A stretch of 17,867 nucleotides of DNA from JAFGJU01 sp964570935. GTDB lineage: Bacteria; Eisenbacteria; RBG-16-71-46; JAFGJU01. Shown here one piece after another: positions 6,801-13,787 of this stretch (position 1 is the stretch's first letter; the number at the start of each line of letters is the position of its first letter). Position numbers and translations under genes: made by a program. The notes beneath the pieces are model-generated. The model searched no databases and was not told where the DNA came from. It was given only the letters and a program-made list of their open reading frames with translations. The stretch covers positions 1 to 17,867 of the forward strand of contig CAZMZP010000018.1 of NCBI GenBank assembly GCA_964570935.1. The letters run 5' to 3'.

Positions 6801-7823
6801 TCAGCAGATCCTGGGGAACTGCTCTCCCGCGAGCATGTCCACGAACCTGCGGCCGCCGATTCTGGTCTTCATGAAGACGCGCGGTTCCCCGGCCGACACG
6901 ACGCGCCCGATGAGCGCCGCGGATGTTCCGTACTTGCTGGCTCTCATCGCCTCGAGCGCCTTCCCGGCGTCGGTCTCGGGCACAAACGCAACGAGCTTCC
7001 CTTCGTTGGCCACGTGCAGCGGGTCGAACCCGAGCAGCTCGCACGCACTCCTGACGGCTGGAGTCACGGGGATCTTCTCCTCTTCCACCTCCATCTCCAC
7101 CCCGGACGCGATGGCGATTTCGTTCAGTGTCGTGGCGAGCCCTCCCCGCGTCGGGTCTCGCATTGCGTGAGGTCTCGCGCCCGCCGCCAGCATGGCTTCC
7201 ACCATGCCTGCGAGCGGCGCGCAGTCACTGCGGACGTCGGTCTCAAAACTGATGCCTTCCCGTTCGCTGACCACGGCTATCCCGTGGTCCCCAATCGTGC
7301 CGCTCAGCAGGACGCAGTCGCCCGGCTTCACAAACCTGGAGGACATCTCGATTCCTTCCGGCACGACACCCACGCCGGATGTGTTGATGAAGATGCCGTC
7401 GCACGCCCCCTTCTCCACCACCTTCGTGTCGGCGGTTATCACACTGACCGAGGCTTCCGCGGCGGCATCCCGCATGGACGTGAGGATTCTCTGGAGGACG
7501 TCGGTCCTGAGGCCCTCCTCAATCACGAACCCGGCGCTAAGGTACAGCGGTCTGGCCCCGCACACCGCGAGGTCGTTGACCGTGCCGCACACGGCGAGCC
7601 GCCCGATGTCACCGCCGCGGAAAAACAGAGGCGAAACCACGTACGTGTCCGTGGTGAGGGCGAGTCTGCCCTTCGCCGTGGCGAAGACCGCCTGGTCGTC
7701 CAGGTTCCGCAGAATCGGGTTGTCGAAGAACGGGAGGAAGAAGGTGGTGATGAGGTCGTGGGCCGCCTTGCCGCCGCTTCCGTGCGCCAGCGTGACTACG
7801 CCGCCGTCTTTGTGTCTCTCCAT
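6801..7823 (-). CDS. hypE: Hydrogenase maturation protein HypE (carbamoyl dehydratase)
   Basis: A 340-residue protein of the PurM/AIR-synthase-like fold. HypE takes the carbamoyl group from HypF onto its C-terminal cysteine and dehydrates it with ATP to a thiocyanate, the source of the cyanide ligands of the [NiFe]-hydrogenase iron. Visible marks: LAHGSGGKAAHDLI at the N-terminus, LTTDTYVVSPLFFRGGDIG, GTVNDLAVCGARPLYLSAGF, TADTKVVEKG, GDHGIAVVSEREG, RDPTRGGLATTLNEIA, and the diagnostic terminal PRIC with Cys340 as the very last residue. Length is normal. The ATG directly abuts the TAG of hypD (TAGATG). It is the last gene of the hyp operon. Confidence 0.97.
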   Translation of the reverse strand: MERHKDGGVVTLAHGSGGKAAHDLITTFFLPFFDNPILRNLDDQAVFATAKGRLALTTDTYVVSPLFFRGGDIGRLAVCGTVNDLAVCGARPLYLSAGFVIEEGLRTDVLQRILTSMRDAAAEASVSVITADTKVVEKGACDGIFINTSGVGVVPEGIEMSSRFVKPGDCVLLSGTIGDHGIAVVSEREGISFETDVRSDCAPLAGMVEAMLAAGARPHAMRDPTRGGLATTLNEIAIASGVEMEVEEEKIPVTPAVRSACELLGFDPLHVANEGKLVAFVPETDAGKALEAMRASKYGTSAALIGRVVSAGEPRVFMKTRIGGRRFVDMLAGEQFPRIC

Positions 7824-8933
7824 CTATCTCGTCCTCTGCGCTCTGTATCGGTAATGGGCTTGACACGTGCCCTCGGTCGTGACCATGCAAGCGCCCACCG
7901 GGCTCAAGGGCGTGCACACTCTCCCGAAGAGCGGACAATCCAAAGGCTCCTTCTTGCCGCGCAGTATCTCTCCGCACAGACACCCCTCTGCTTCCTGCGA
8001 TTCCGGGAGCTCCAGGTCGAACTTCTTCAGAACGTCGAATCCCGCAAAACGCGGCCTCAGCTTGAGCCCGCTAGACGGTATCACACCCAACCCCCTCCAA
8101 GTCGAGTCGCAAGGCTCGAACACCCTGTCCATCACTTCGAGCGCCGCGACGTTCCCCTCGGGCGCGACCAGCCTCGAGTACTGCGTCTCCACCCTGGGAA
8201 CACCGTCAACAAGCTGCCTGAGCAGCATGTAAATGCCCTGCAGTATGTCCGTGGATTGGAACCCTGTGATTACGGCGGCGATGCGGTATTTCTCCGGGAC
8301 GAACCCGTAAACGCGGGAGCCGATGATGGCGCTGACGTGGCCCGGGCATATCAGTCCGTCCAGGGCGAGCCCTTCCGTCTCGAGCACGGCGGCCACGGCC
8401 GGCGGGACGAGTTTGTTCGCGGGAAGCACGTAGAAATTCCTAACGCCAGAGTCGGCCGCGGTGACCAGTGTGGCCGCTATCGTGGGGGCCGTCGTCTCGA
8501 ACCCGACCGCGAAAAACACCACGTCCTTCAGGGGATTCTCGCGGGCCAGGGCCAGCGCATCCATGCTCGAATAAACGACCCTCACGTCGGCCCCCCTCGC
8601 CTTCTCGAGCTCGAGGCTGGAATCGGTGCCCGGCACGCGCATCATGTCGCCGAACACCGCCGTCACTACGCCCGGCTTTCGGCTGATGGCTATGAATTCG
8701 TCTATGGACCGGTTGGGTGTCACGCAGACCGGGCAACCGGGGCCGGACAGGAGCCGGATGTTAGCGGGTATGATGTCGCGAATCCCGTACCGGAAGATGG
8801 CGACTGTGTGAGTCCCGCAGACTTCCATGAACTGCACGCGCTCGCGGCCGACCTCGGCCGCCAGTTTCCGGATGCTGTTCACGAGAACCCTGGCGTCTTC
8901 AGGTCTCTCGAATTCCTCAACGAACTTCGGCAT
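7824..8933 (-). CDS. hypD: Hydrogenase maturation protein HypD (Fe-S scaffold)
   Basis: A 369-residue protein. HypD carries a [4Fe-4S] cluster and, with HypC, holds the iron while the CN and CO ligands are added. Family motifs are intact: FMEVCGTHTVAIFRYGIR near the N-terminus, LLSGPGCPVCVTPNRSIDEF, AVFGDMMRVPG, FFAVGFETTAPTIAA, CPGHVSAIIGS, ITGFQSTDILQGIYMLLRQL. The C-terminal cysteine region is complete (CLCGEILRGKKEP, CPLFGRVCTPLSPVGACMV, EGTCQAHYRY). It starts six bases after the hypC stop, and its own stop abuts the hypE start, consistent with a single transcript. Confidence 0.97.
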   Translation of the reverse strand: MPKFVEEFERPEDARVLVNSIRKLAAEVGRERVQFMEVCGTHTVAIFRYGIRDIIPANIRLLSGPGCPVCVTPNRSIDEFIAISRKPGVVTAVFGDMMRVPGTDSSLELEKARGADVRVVYSSMDALALARENPLKDVVFFAVGFETTAPTIAATLVTAADSGVRNFYVLPANKLVPPAVAAVLETEGLALDGLICPGHVSAIIGSRVYGFVPEKYRIAAVITGFQSTDILQGIYMLLRQLVDGVPRVETQYSRLVAPEGNVAALEVMDRVFEPCDSTWRGLGVIPSSGLKLRPRFAGFDVLKKFDLELPESQEAEGCLCGEILRGKKEPLDCPLFGRVCTPLSPVGACMVTTEGTCQAHYRYRAQRTR

Positions 8934-8939
8934 TGGACA

Positions 8940-9212
8940 CTACCTGTCGTCAGAGCGCTGCCCGCCGGCAGAGCGCCCTTCGTCATCATGACTCTGTTCG
9001 CTTCCCAGTACTTCCCTGATCATCTTGAGCGTTTCTTCCGCTTCCTTCTGGTCCAGCCTGCCTATGGCGAACCCGGCGTGCACAATCACGTACTCACCCA
9101 CCCTGGCGTCGGGCAGCAGCATCGTGCTCACGTTCCTGCGAACGCCCTCCATGTCCACGGTCGCGGTGTCACCCGTCATTTCCACTATCCTGGCTGGAAT
9201 TGCTAGGCACAT
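8940..9212 (-). CDS. hypC: Hydrogenase maturation chaperone HypC
   Basis: A 90-residue protein of the HypC/HupF family. It binds iron with HypD and delivers the Fe(CN)2CO unit to the hydrogenase large subunit precursor. The sequence begins MCLAIPARIVEM; Cys2, exposed after removal of the initiator Met, is the essential ligand. VDMEGVRRNVSTMLLPDARVGEYVIVHAGFAI is split over the next blocks and matches the family core; LDQKEAEETLKMI is the usual C-terminal helix. The last 16 or so residues form a charged tail (HDDEGRSAGGQRSDDR) beyond the usual end. The ATG directly abuts the hypF stop (TAGATG). Confidence 0.96.
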   Translation of the reverse strand: MCLAIPARIVEMTGDTATVDMEGVRRNVSTMLLPDARVGEYVIVHAGFAIGRLDQKEAEETLKMIREVLGSEQSHDDEGRSAGGQRSDDR

Positions 9213-11720
9213 CTAACGTCTCTCCTCGTGGGCCGGCGGGGTTTCGCCCCGCGGCTGGCGGCACTCGACGCCGCGCCCGCCTTTCGTACCAGGCGCCACG
9301 TGGCACGCAACTGCCGCCTGGCCCAGCGCGAGTCCGCCGTCGTTGGGGGGCACCTGCGTGTGCACGTAAACCTTGAAGCGTTCCCTCTCCAGTGACTCAC
9401 CCAGAATAGTCGAAAGGAGCGCGTTCTGGAAGACACCCCCACTCATGCAGACGTCGTTGATGGAGCGCTCGGCCCGCAGAGCGCAGCAGGCATCCACGAA
9501 CGCGCGGCACAGCGTCTCGTGGAACCGCCTGGAGATTGCAGGGACCGGAGTACCCGCTGCTGCGTCCTCGGCGATACGAAGGACCATCGCTCCGAAATCC
9601 AGAACGCGGGCGCCGGGTGCGACGGGGGCCCATCCACGCCCGCGGTCGCCATTCCTCCCCTGCCCGGGTTCCAGAATCCTGTACGGATACGGCTCCCCGC
9701 AGGGCTCGTCCGCCGCGACCATCTCCAGCTCCATCGCCGCCTGGCCTTCGAACGAGACGTAATCGCGCAGACCCACAAGGGCGGCCACCGCATCGAAGAG
9801 CCTTCCGAGGCTGGACGTCGGAATCGAGTTCACGCCACGTTCCATCATCCTGACTATGACCTGCAGCTTGTCCTTCCCGACTCTCTCGAAGAGAGGGGTT
9901 TTCACTGACGGAAGCGCGTCGCCGAGCACGGAGTGAAGATGGCTCACCGCCATCCGCCACGGCTCGTTGATGGCCGCCTCCCCACCTGGCAGCGGCACCG
10001 CCGCCAGATGGGCGACCCTGTCGTAGCCCGTGTAGTCGGCCACGAGGATTTCCCCACCCCACACCGTATTGTCCGGACCGTAGCCGGTGCCGTCGAAAGA
10101 GAGCCCTATCACCTTCTCCGTCAGCCCGTTTTCCGCCATGCAGCTCGCGATGTGAGCGTGATGGTGCTGCACAAGTGTGACCGGCAAGCCGCTTTCGAGC
10201 GCGTACCGGGTGGAAAGGTAGTCCGGGTGCATGTCGCAGGCGACTGCCTGCGGCTCGACGAAGAGCAATTTCTTCAAATGTTCGATGCCATGTCTGAACG
10301 CGTCGTACGCTTCCAGGTTCTTGAGGTCGCCTATGTGGTGGCCGGGAAACGCGAGGTCTCCTTTCACCAGGCAGAACGTGTTCTTGAGCTCACCGCCGAC
10401 CGCCAGCACCGGCGTACCGGTAAACGGCAGCGGGATCGGGTTGGGCACGTAGCCGCGCGAGCGGCGCACAGGCTGCAGCTTGCCCCGCACGATACGAACG
10501 ACCGAATCGTCGCATCTCGTGAAGATCTCGCGATCGTGCACGAGGAAGTAGTCGGCTATGGCGCCGAGCCGCACTTCCGCTTCGCCGTCAACGTACGAAA
10601 TCGGCTCCTCCGTCAGGTTGCCGCTCGTCATGACCAGGGCCGGGAGTCTCTCGAGAAGCAGATGATGGAGCGGCGTGTAGGGCAGCATTACGCCCAGGTA
10701 CTTGTTGTTCGGCGCGACGTCCTCGGCTATGGACATTCCCGCGGCGAGGACGTCAGCAGTCCGAGCTTCGGGGGTAGCTCCGGCAACGGTCGCGGCGGGG
10801 CCGTCAGCAGTGCCGCAGGCCGCCGAAACGTCCCGCCGCTTGCGCAGCAGCACAATCGGCCTCTGCACGCCGGTCAGCAGGCATTCTTCCGCTTCCGAGA
10901 CAAGACAGATGCTCCTAGCCGCCGCCAGGTCCCGGACCATTATCGCAAGGGGCTTCTCCTCCCGACACTTTCTTTTGCGCAGCGTGGACACCGCCAGCGG
11001 ACTGGACGCGTTGCACGCGAGATGGTAGCCGCCCAGTCCCTTCACGGCCACGACCGCGTCCTCCTTCAGCAGCTCCACCGCGCGGGCGACCGGCTCGCCC
11101 GGCACGTCCGCGCCGGACCTCGTGACCAGCCGGACCGACGGCCCGCACGCCGGACACGCCGTGGGTTCGGCGTGGAAGCGCCTGTCGGCGTCGTTCGCGT
11201 ATTCCGCGGCGCAGGCGTCGCACATCGGGAACTCGCGCATGGTCGTGCGCACTCTGTCATAAGGAATATCCGTGACTATCGTGAACCTGGGGCCGCAGTT
11301 TGTGCAGTTGATGAAGGGGTACCGGTGGCGCCTGTCCGACGACGTCCGCATTTCACTCAGGCACTCTCCGCACGTGGCCACGTCCGGAGAGATTAGCGCG
11401 AACCGCAGCGCGGGGCTCAGACTCTCCTTGACGCCGAACGACTTGTGGCCGACCGGAAGCACTGACTGCCGCTCGACGCTGGAGATCCTCGAAAGCGGCG
11501 GGGCCTCGGGCTTTAGTCTCCTGAAGAACTCTTCGACGCGCTGCGGTGGCCCCTCGACGTCGACGAACACGCCGGTGCCGTCGTTGATGACTGACCCGGC
11601 GAGTCCCAGCTCCCTGGCCAGCCTGGCCACGAACGGCCGGAAGCCGACCCCCTGCACCAGCCCGAGGATCCTGGCCTCGCACCTCACGAGCGAGTCGCCG
11701 TGGGTCTTCGAACTCCTCAA
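9213..11720 (-). CDS. hypF: Carbamoyltransferase HypF
   Basis: HypF makes the thiocarbamate on HypE from carbamoyl phosphate and ATP. Domains in order: acylphosphatase (LVQGVGFRPFVARLARELGL), two zinc fingers (CGEC...CTNC and CDAC...CPAC, each CX2C-X18-CX2C), a YrdC-like domain (VKGLGGYHLACNASS, EEKPLAIMV), and a Kae1-like domain (HHHAHIASCMAENGL, LSFDGTGYGPDNTVWGGEI, SGGVFQNALL). I choose a TTG start at 11720 (835 residues) because it overlaps the hypB stop as TTGA, typical of coupling. An ATG at 11774 would overlap hypB by 58 bases and add a Gly/Lys-rich lead; a GTG 30 bases further in is also possible. About 30 extra residues (Ala/Gly/Thr-rich) sit between PIVLLRKR and VAPNNKYLGVMLPYTPLHHLL. 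The function is firm, the start is not. Confidence 0.94.
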   Translation of the reverse strand: MRSSKTHGDSLVRCEARILGLVQGVGFRPFVARLARELGLAGSVINDGTGVFVDVEGPPQRVEEFFRRLKPEAPPLSRISSVERQSVLPVGHKSFGVKESLSPALRFALISPDVATCGECLSEMRTSSDRRHRYPFINCTNCGPRFTIVTDIPYDRVRTTMREFPMCDACAAEYANDADRRFHAEPTACPACGPSVRLVTRSGADVPGEPVARAVELLKEDAVVAVKGLGGYHLACNASSPLAVSTLRKRKCREEKPLAIMVRDLAAARSICLVSEAEECLLTGVQRPIVLLRKRRDVSAACGTADGPAATVAGATPEARTADVLAAGMSIAEDVAPNNKYLGVMLPYTPLHHLLLERLPALVMTSGNLTEEPISYVDGEAEVRLGAIADYFLVHDREIFTRCDDSVVRIVRGKLQPVRRSRGYVPNPIPLPFTGTPVLAVGGELKNTFCLVKGDLAFPGHHIGDLKNLEAYDAFRHGIEHLKKLLFVEPQAVACDMHPDYLSTRYALESGLPVTLVQHHHAHIASCMAENGLTEKVIGLSFDGTGYGPDNTVWGGEILVADYTGYDRVAHLAAVPLPGGEAAINEPWRMAVSHLHSVLGDALPSVKTPLFERVGKDKLQVIVRMMERGVNSIPTSSLGRLFDAVAALVGLRDYVSFEGQAAMELEMVAADEPCGEPYPYRILEPGQGRNGDRGRGWAPVAPGARVLDFGAMVLRIAEDAAAGTPVPAISRRFHETLCRAFVDACCALRAERSINDVCMSGGVFQNALLSTILGESLERERFKVYVHTQVPPNDGGLALGQAAVACHVAPGTKGGRGVECRQPRGETPPAHEERR

Positions 11721-12388
11721 TCTCTCTTTCCCCTTTTCTTCTCCGCCACCAGCGCCTTGAGATAATCTGCCCATTTCTCGAGACCCGTGCCCTCCGTGCT
11801 GGAGACCTCGAACACCTTGAGCCGCGGGTTCACTTTCAGGGCGTTCGCCTTTGACGCCGCGAGAGTCCCACCACCCCGTCCCGCCAGGTCGACCTTGCTC
11901 AGCACAAGCACGCTGCTGTTCAGGAACATGGCCGGGTACTTGAGCGGCTTGTCCTCGCCTTCAGGAAGGCTCAGCAGCACTACACGCACGTGCTCGCCCA
12001 GGTCGAACGAGGACGGACAGATGAGGTTGCCGACGTTTTCTATGAACAGCAAGTCGGTCTTGTCCAGGTCGAAGTCCCGGAGCGCGTCCTTTATCATGCT
12101 GGCGTCGAGATGGCACCCTCCTCCGGTGTTCACCTGGACGGTCGGGATTCCGGCCGCGTTCAGCCGCTCGCCGTCCAGCGAAGTCGCCACGTCCCCCTCG
12201 ATCGCGGCAAGTGAAAGCGAGCCTGAAAGCAGACGCGCGGTTTCTTCCAGAAACGTGGTCTTTCCCGCTCCCGGCGAGCTCATCAAGTTCAGGCATGGAA
12301 TCCCGTGAGAATCCAGCAGCGAGCGAATCTCGACGGCAATCATGTCGTTCGCCTTGAGTATTTTGGTCAGCACCTTCACTTCTTTCAT
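11717..12388 (-). CDS. hypB: Nickel-inserting GTPase HypB
   Basis: A 223-residue GTPase which, with HypA, delivers nickel to the hydrogenase large subunit. The P-loop is NLMSSPGAGKTT (residues 34-45). The interface metal motif is NTGGGCHLDASMI, and LLFIENVGNLICPSSFDLGE matches the family block after it. The base-recognition loop is LSKVDLAGRG. There is no His-rich nickel-storage region or N-terminal CXXCGC at the start: the protein begins directly with MKEVKVLTKILKANDMIA. The ATG overlaps the hypA stop as ATGA. The 3' end overlaps the proposed hypF TTG start. Confidence 0.97.
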   Translation of the reverse strand: MKEVKVLTKILKANDMIAVEIRSLLDSHGIPCLNLMSSPGAGKTTFLEETARLLSGSLSLAAIEGDVATSLDGERLNAAGIPTVQVNTGGGCHLDASMIKDALRDFDLDKTDLLFIENVGNLICPSSFDLGEHVRVVLLSLPEGEDKPLKYPAMFLNSSVLVLSKVDLAGRGGGTLAASKANALKVNPRLKVFEVSSTEGTGLEKWADYLKALVAEKKRGKRD

Positions 12389-12777
12389 GTGCGCTCCCGG
12401 GTCGTGTTATTGTCCGGCGTTTTGTCCTCCGGCGTCTCGCCCTCGATGCTCAACAGGTCCAATTCTTGCCCCTTGAGAAGCGTCGTGTCCGGGCTGGAGC
12501 ACGACGGACACACCAGAAAGTAGGCCTCCGTGACCGGAAAGGCCCTCCCGCAGGAGTTGCACTTGGCCTCCGCCGGCACTTCTTCTATCACCAGCTCGGC
12601 TCCGGCCACGAGGGTGTCCTCCGTCGCGAAGCCAAAGCAGAAGTTCAGGGCCTCCGGCACCACCGTCGTGAGCCCGCCTATCCGCACCTTTATGACCGTG
12701 ACCTTGGCGAGGCCGGACTTCGACGCCTGCTCTTCGGCTATCTCAACGATTCTTTGCGCTACAGAGAGTTCGTGCAT
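12385..12777 (-). CDS. hypA: Hydrogenase nickel-incorporation protein HypA
   Basis: A 130-residue nickel metallochaperone, partner of HypB. The start at 12777 gives the family-standard MHELSVAQRIVEIAEEQ, in which His2 is the nickel ligand; the frame is open further up, but those residues are not HypA-like. The zinc site is CNSC-X13-CPSC in the second half. FGFATEDTLVAGAELVIEEVP is the usual central block. After the zinc domain a polar tail of some 35 residues is longer than normal (EGETPEDKTPDNNTTRERT). No clear Shine-Dalgarno sequence precedes the ATG. It is first in the operon hypABFCDE. Confidence 0.96.
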   Translation of the reverse strand: MHELSVAQRIVEIAEEQASKSGLAKVTVIKVRIGGLTTVVPEALNFCFGFATEDTLVAGAELVIEEVPAEAKCNSCGRAFPVTEAYFLVCPSCSSPDTTLLKGQELDLLSIEGETPEDKTPDNNTTRERT

Positions 12778-12784
12778 ATCGAAT

Positions 12785-12793
12785 AGTATCGCA
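12785..12793 (-). promoter_or_regulatory. Possible extended -10 element immediately before hypA
   Basis: On the minus strand TGC followed by GATACT (12793-12785) resembles an extended -10. Standard spacing would start the transcript one base before the hypA ATG, fitting the absence of a Shine-Dalgarno sequence. There is no good -35, and GATACT matches only 4 of 6 positions, so this is weak. Confidence 0.25.
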
Positions 12794-12893
12794 CACAACA
12801 GGTTAGCCCCAGGGGGAGGGCTCGGAAACTCAGGTCCGCGGCAAGCGACGACCGGGGCGGAACAGTGTGCTGGTCGGCTGAAACCAACCTTCA

Positions 12894-12923
12894 ATTATAC
12901 CCTACCCACCGAGGTCGTGGCAG
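12894..12923 (-). promoter_or_regulatory. Candidate hyp operon promoter
   Basis: On the minus strand CTGCCA (12923-12918), an 18-base spacer and a perfect TATAAT (12899-12894) would start transcription near 12887, about 110 bases upstream of hypA. It is divergent from, and only some 40 bases away from, the higBA promoter. The -35 matches 4 of 6 consensus positions. Confidence 0.45.
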
Positions 12924-12966
12924 CTTTTTCGGGCCGGCCAGTCGCGGGATGCCGCCAGGCGGCGTC

Positions 12967-12995
12967 TTGACAGATGTAACGATATTCGGTATAAT
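12967..12995 (+). promoter_or_regulatory. Perfect-consensus promoter of higBA
   Basis: TTGACA (12967-12972), exactly 17 bases, and TATAAT (12990-12995): all 12 consensus positions match. Standard spacing places the first transcribed base at about 13002-13003, at the GTG start codon of the toxin gene. The -10 lies in a short AT-rich run that repeats TATAA twice. Such promoters in toxin-antitoxin operons are normally repressed by the antitoxin complex. Confidence 0.8.
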
Positions 12996-13002
12996 ATAAT
13001 AT

Positions 13003-13296
13003 GTGATAAGCTCATTCTCGAATCGCGGTACCGAGGACGTGTTTGACGGCCTTGACACGAAGGCGGCAAGGCGCGTATGCCCGCCGTCTTTGTGGGGGGT
13101 CGCCAGGAGAAAACTGGACCAGGTCAACCGTGTGAGTGAACTCCGGGATCTGGCAGTGCCTCCGGGCAATCAACCGGAAGCCCTCAAAGGTGACAGGTAT
13201 GGACAATACAGCGTCCGCATAAATGAACGGTATCGAATATGTCTTGGATGGAGGAATGGAGAGGCGTATGAAGTCGAAATCGCGGACTACCACTAG
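13003..13296 (+). CDS. higB: HigB-type toxin (RelE/ParE superfamily)
   Basis: A 97-residue protein beginning with GTG at 13003. HigB toxins are ribosome-dependent mRNA interferases. The sequence follows the compact host-inhibition type: ISSFSNRGTEDVFDG at the N-terminus, ARRKLDQVNRVSELRDL, then the diagnostic PPGNQPEALKGDRYGQYSVR, INERYRICLGWRNGEAYEVE and the terminal DYH. The GTG is accepted because the N-terminal residues match the family and no other start is near. The promoter position implies that the codon is at or next to the first base of the transcript, with no Shine-Dalgarno sequence. The 3' end overlaps the antitoxin gene, and toxin-first order is typical of hig modules. Confidence 0.92.
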   Translation: MISSFSNRGTEDVFDGLDTKAARRVCPPSLWGVARRKLDQVNRVSELRDLAVPPGNQPEALKGDRYGQYSVRINERYRICLGWRNGEAYEVEIADYH

Positions 13297-13654
13297 GTCG
13301 AAGAGCGGAGTCGGACGTTGCGCCGAGGAGCAGTCGATTGGGGGGCGGCGTCTGCCGCTCCATCGGGCTCCCACGCATCCCGGCGAGATGCTGATTGAGG
13401 AGTTCCTGAAGCCCCTGGGTATTACTCAGTCGAATTTTGCCTTGCGCTTGGGTGTGTCGTTTCCGCGGCTCAACGAGATAATCCGCGGCAAACGGGGAGT
13501 CACGCCCGATACTGCTCTGCGCCTGGCCCGTGTCCTGGGGATGCCGGCAGATTTCTGGCTGGGGCTGCAACTCGATTGGGACTTGTGGCGCGCCATGCGC
13601 GGGGAGAATGCCGAGGAGATCGGACGGCTGACACCGGTTCGTCAGCAAGGATAG
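13268..13654 (+). CDS. higA: HigA-type antitoxin (XRE helix-turn-helix)
   Basis: Partner of HigB: binds the toxin and represses the operon. The family block starts at HRAPTHPGEMLIEEFLKPLG; the helix-turn-helix is GITQSNFALRLGVSFPRLNE plus IIRGKRGVTPDTALRLARVLG, and the usual end follows (FWLGLQLDWDLWRAMR). The start is uncertain. ATG at 13268 has GGAGAGG three bases ahead and overlaps higB by 29 bases; ATG codons at 13256 and 13223 are alternatives and would add only a basic lead. From 13268 the protein is 128 residues, slightly longer than usual because of a basic N-terminal stretch (KSKSRTTTRSKSG) that may also touch DNA. Confidence 0.9.
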   Translation: MKSKSRTTTRSKSGVGRCAEEQSIGGRRLPLHRAPTHPGEMLIEEFLKPLGITQSNFALRLGVSFPRLNEIIRGKRGVTPDTALRLARVLGMPADFWLGLQLDWDLWRAMRGENAEEIGRLTPVRQQG

Positions 13655-13686
13655 AGCGCCGGCCGCACCGAAGTACCTGAAACCAA

Positions 13687-13721
13687 CTTGGGGGGTGACA
13701 CAGAGCGTGTCGCCCCCCAGG
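13687..13721. repeat. Strong 15-bp hairpin downstream of higA
   Basis: The arms CTTGGGGGGTGACAC (13687-13701) and GTGTCGCCCCCCAGG (13707-13721) pair over 15 positions with two G-T wobbles and a 5-base loop. No T-tract follows. It lies between the ends of higA and mscL, so it could terminate or protect either transcript. The form also fits a repetitive extragenic palindrome, but only one copy is in the window. Confidence 0.6.
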
Positions 13722-13740
13722 TATGAGAACTGAATTCGGG

Positions 13741-13772
13741 GCGCCGCCGTCCCGAGATCAGCCCGGCGGCGC
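13741..13772. terminator. Hairpin at the 3' end of mscL
   Basis: GCGCCGCCG (13741-13749) and CGGCGGCGC (13764-13772) form a perfect 9-bp stem with a 14-base loop, about 15 bases past the mscL stop. There is no T-tract on either strand, so the terminator call is tentative. Confidence 0.35.
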
Positions 13773-13787
13773 AGTATCACACTTTCA

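Noticed and set aside
7014..9206. Plus-strand open frame of 730 codons
   Set aside because: It is antisense to hypE, hypD and hypC, whose proteins are fully recognisable. Its product is rich in Arg, His and Gly and has no family motif; long antisense frames are common in GC-rich DNA.
9933..11396. Plus-strand open frame of 487 codons
   Set aside because: Antisense to hypF, with an Arg/His/Val-rich product and no ribosome-binding site.
12778..12894. Upstream extension of hypA
   Set aside because: HypA proteins begin MHELS with His2 as ligand; the added residues are Pro/Cys-rich and would cover the promoter region.
12878..13687. Repeat of CTGAAACCAAC at 12878-12888 and 13677-13687, possible direct repeats around higBA
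   Set aside because: An 11-base match is expected by chance many times over in a window of this size, and no further similarity extends from it.
13184..13780. Minus-strand open frame of 198 codons over higBA
   Set aside because: It runs through the antitoxin in antisense and through the palindrome at 13687-13721, so the apparent peptide is a by-product of the hairpin and the GC content.
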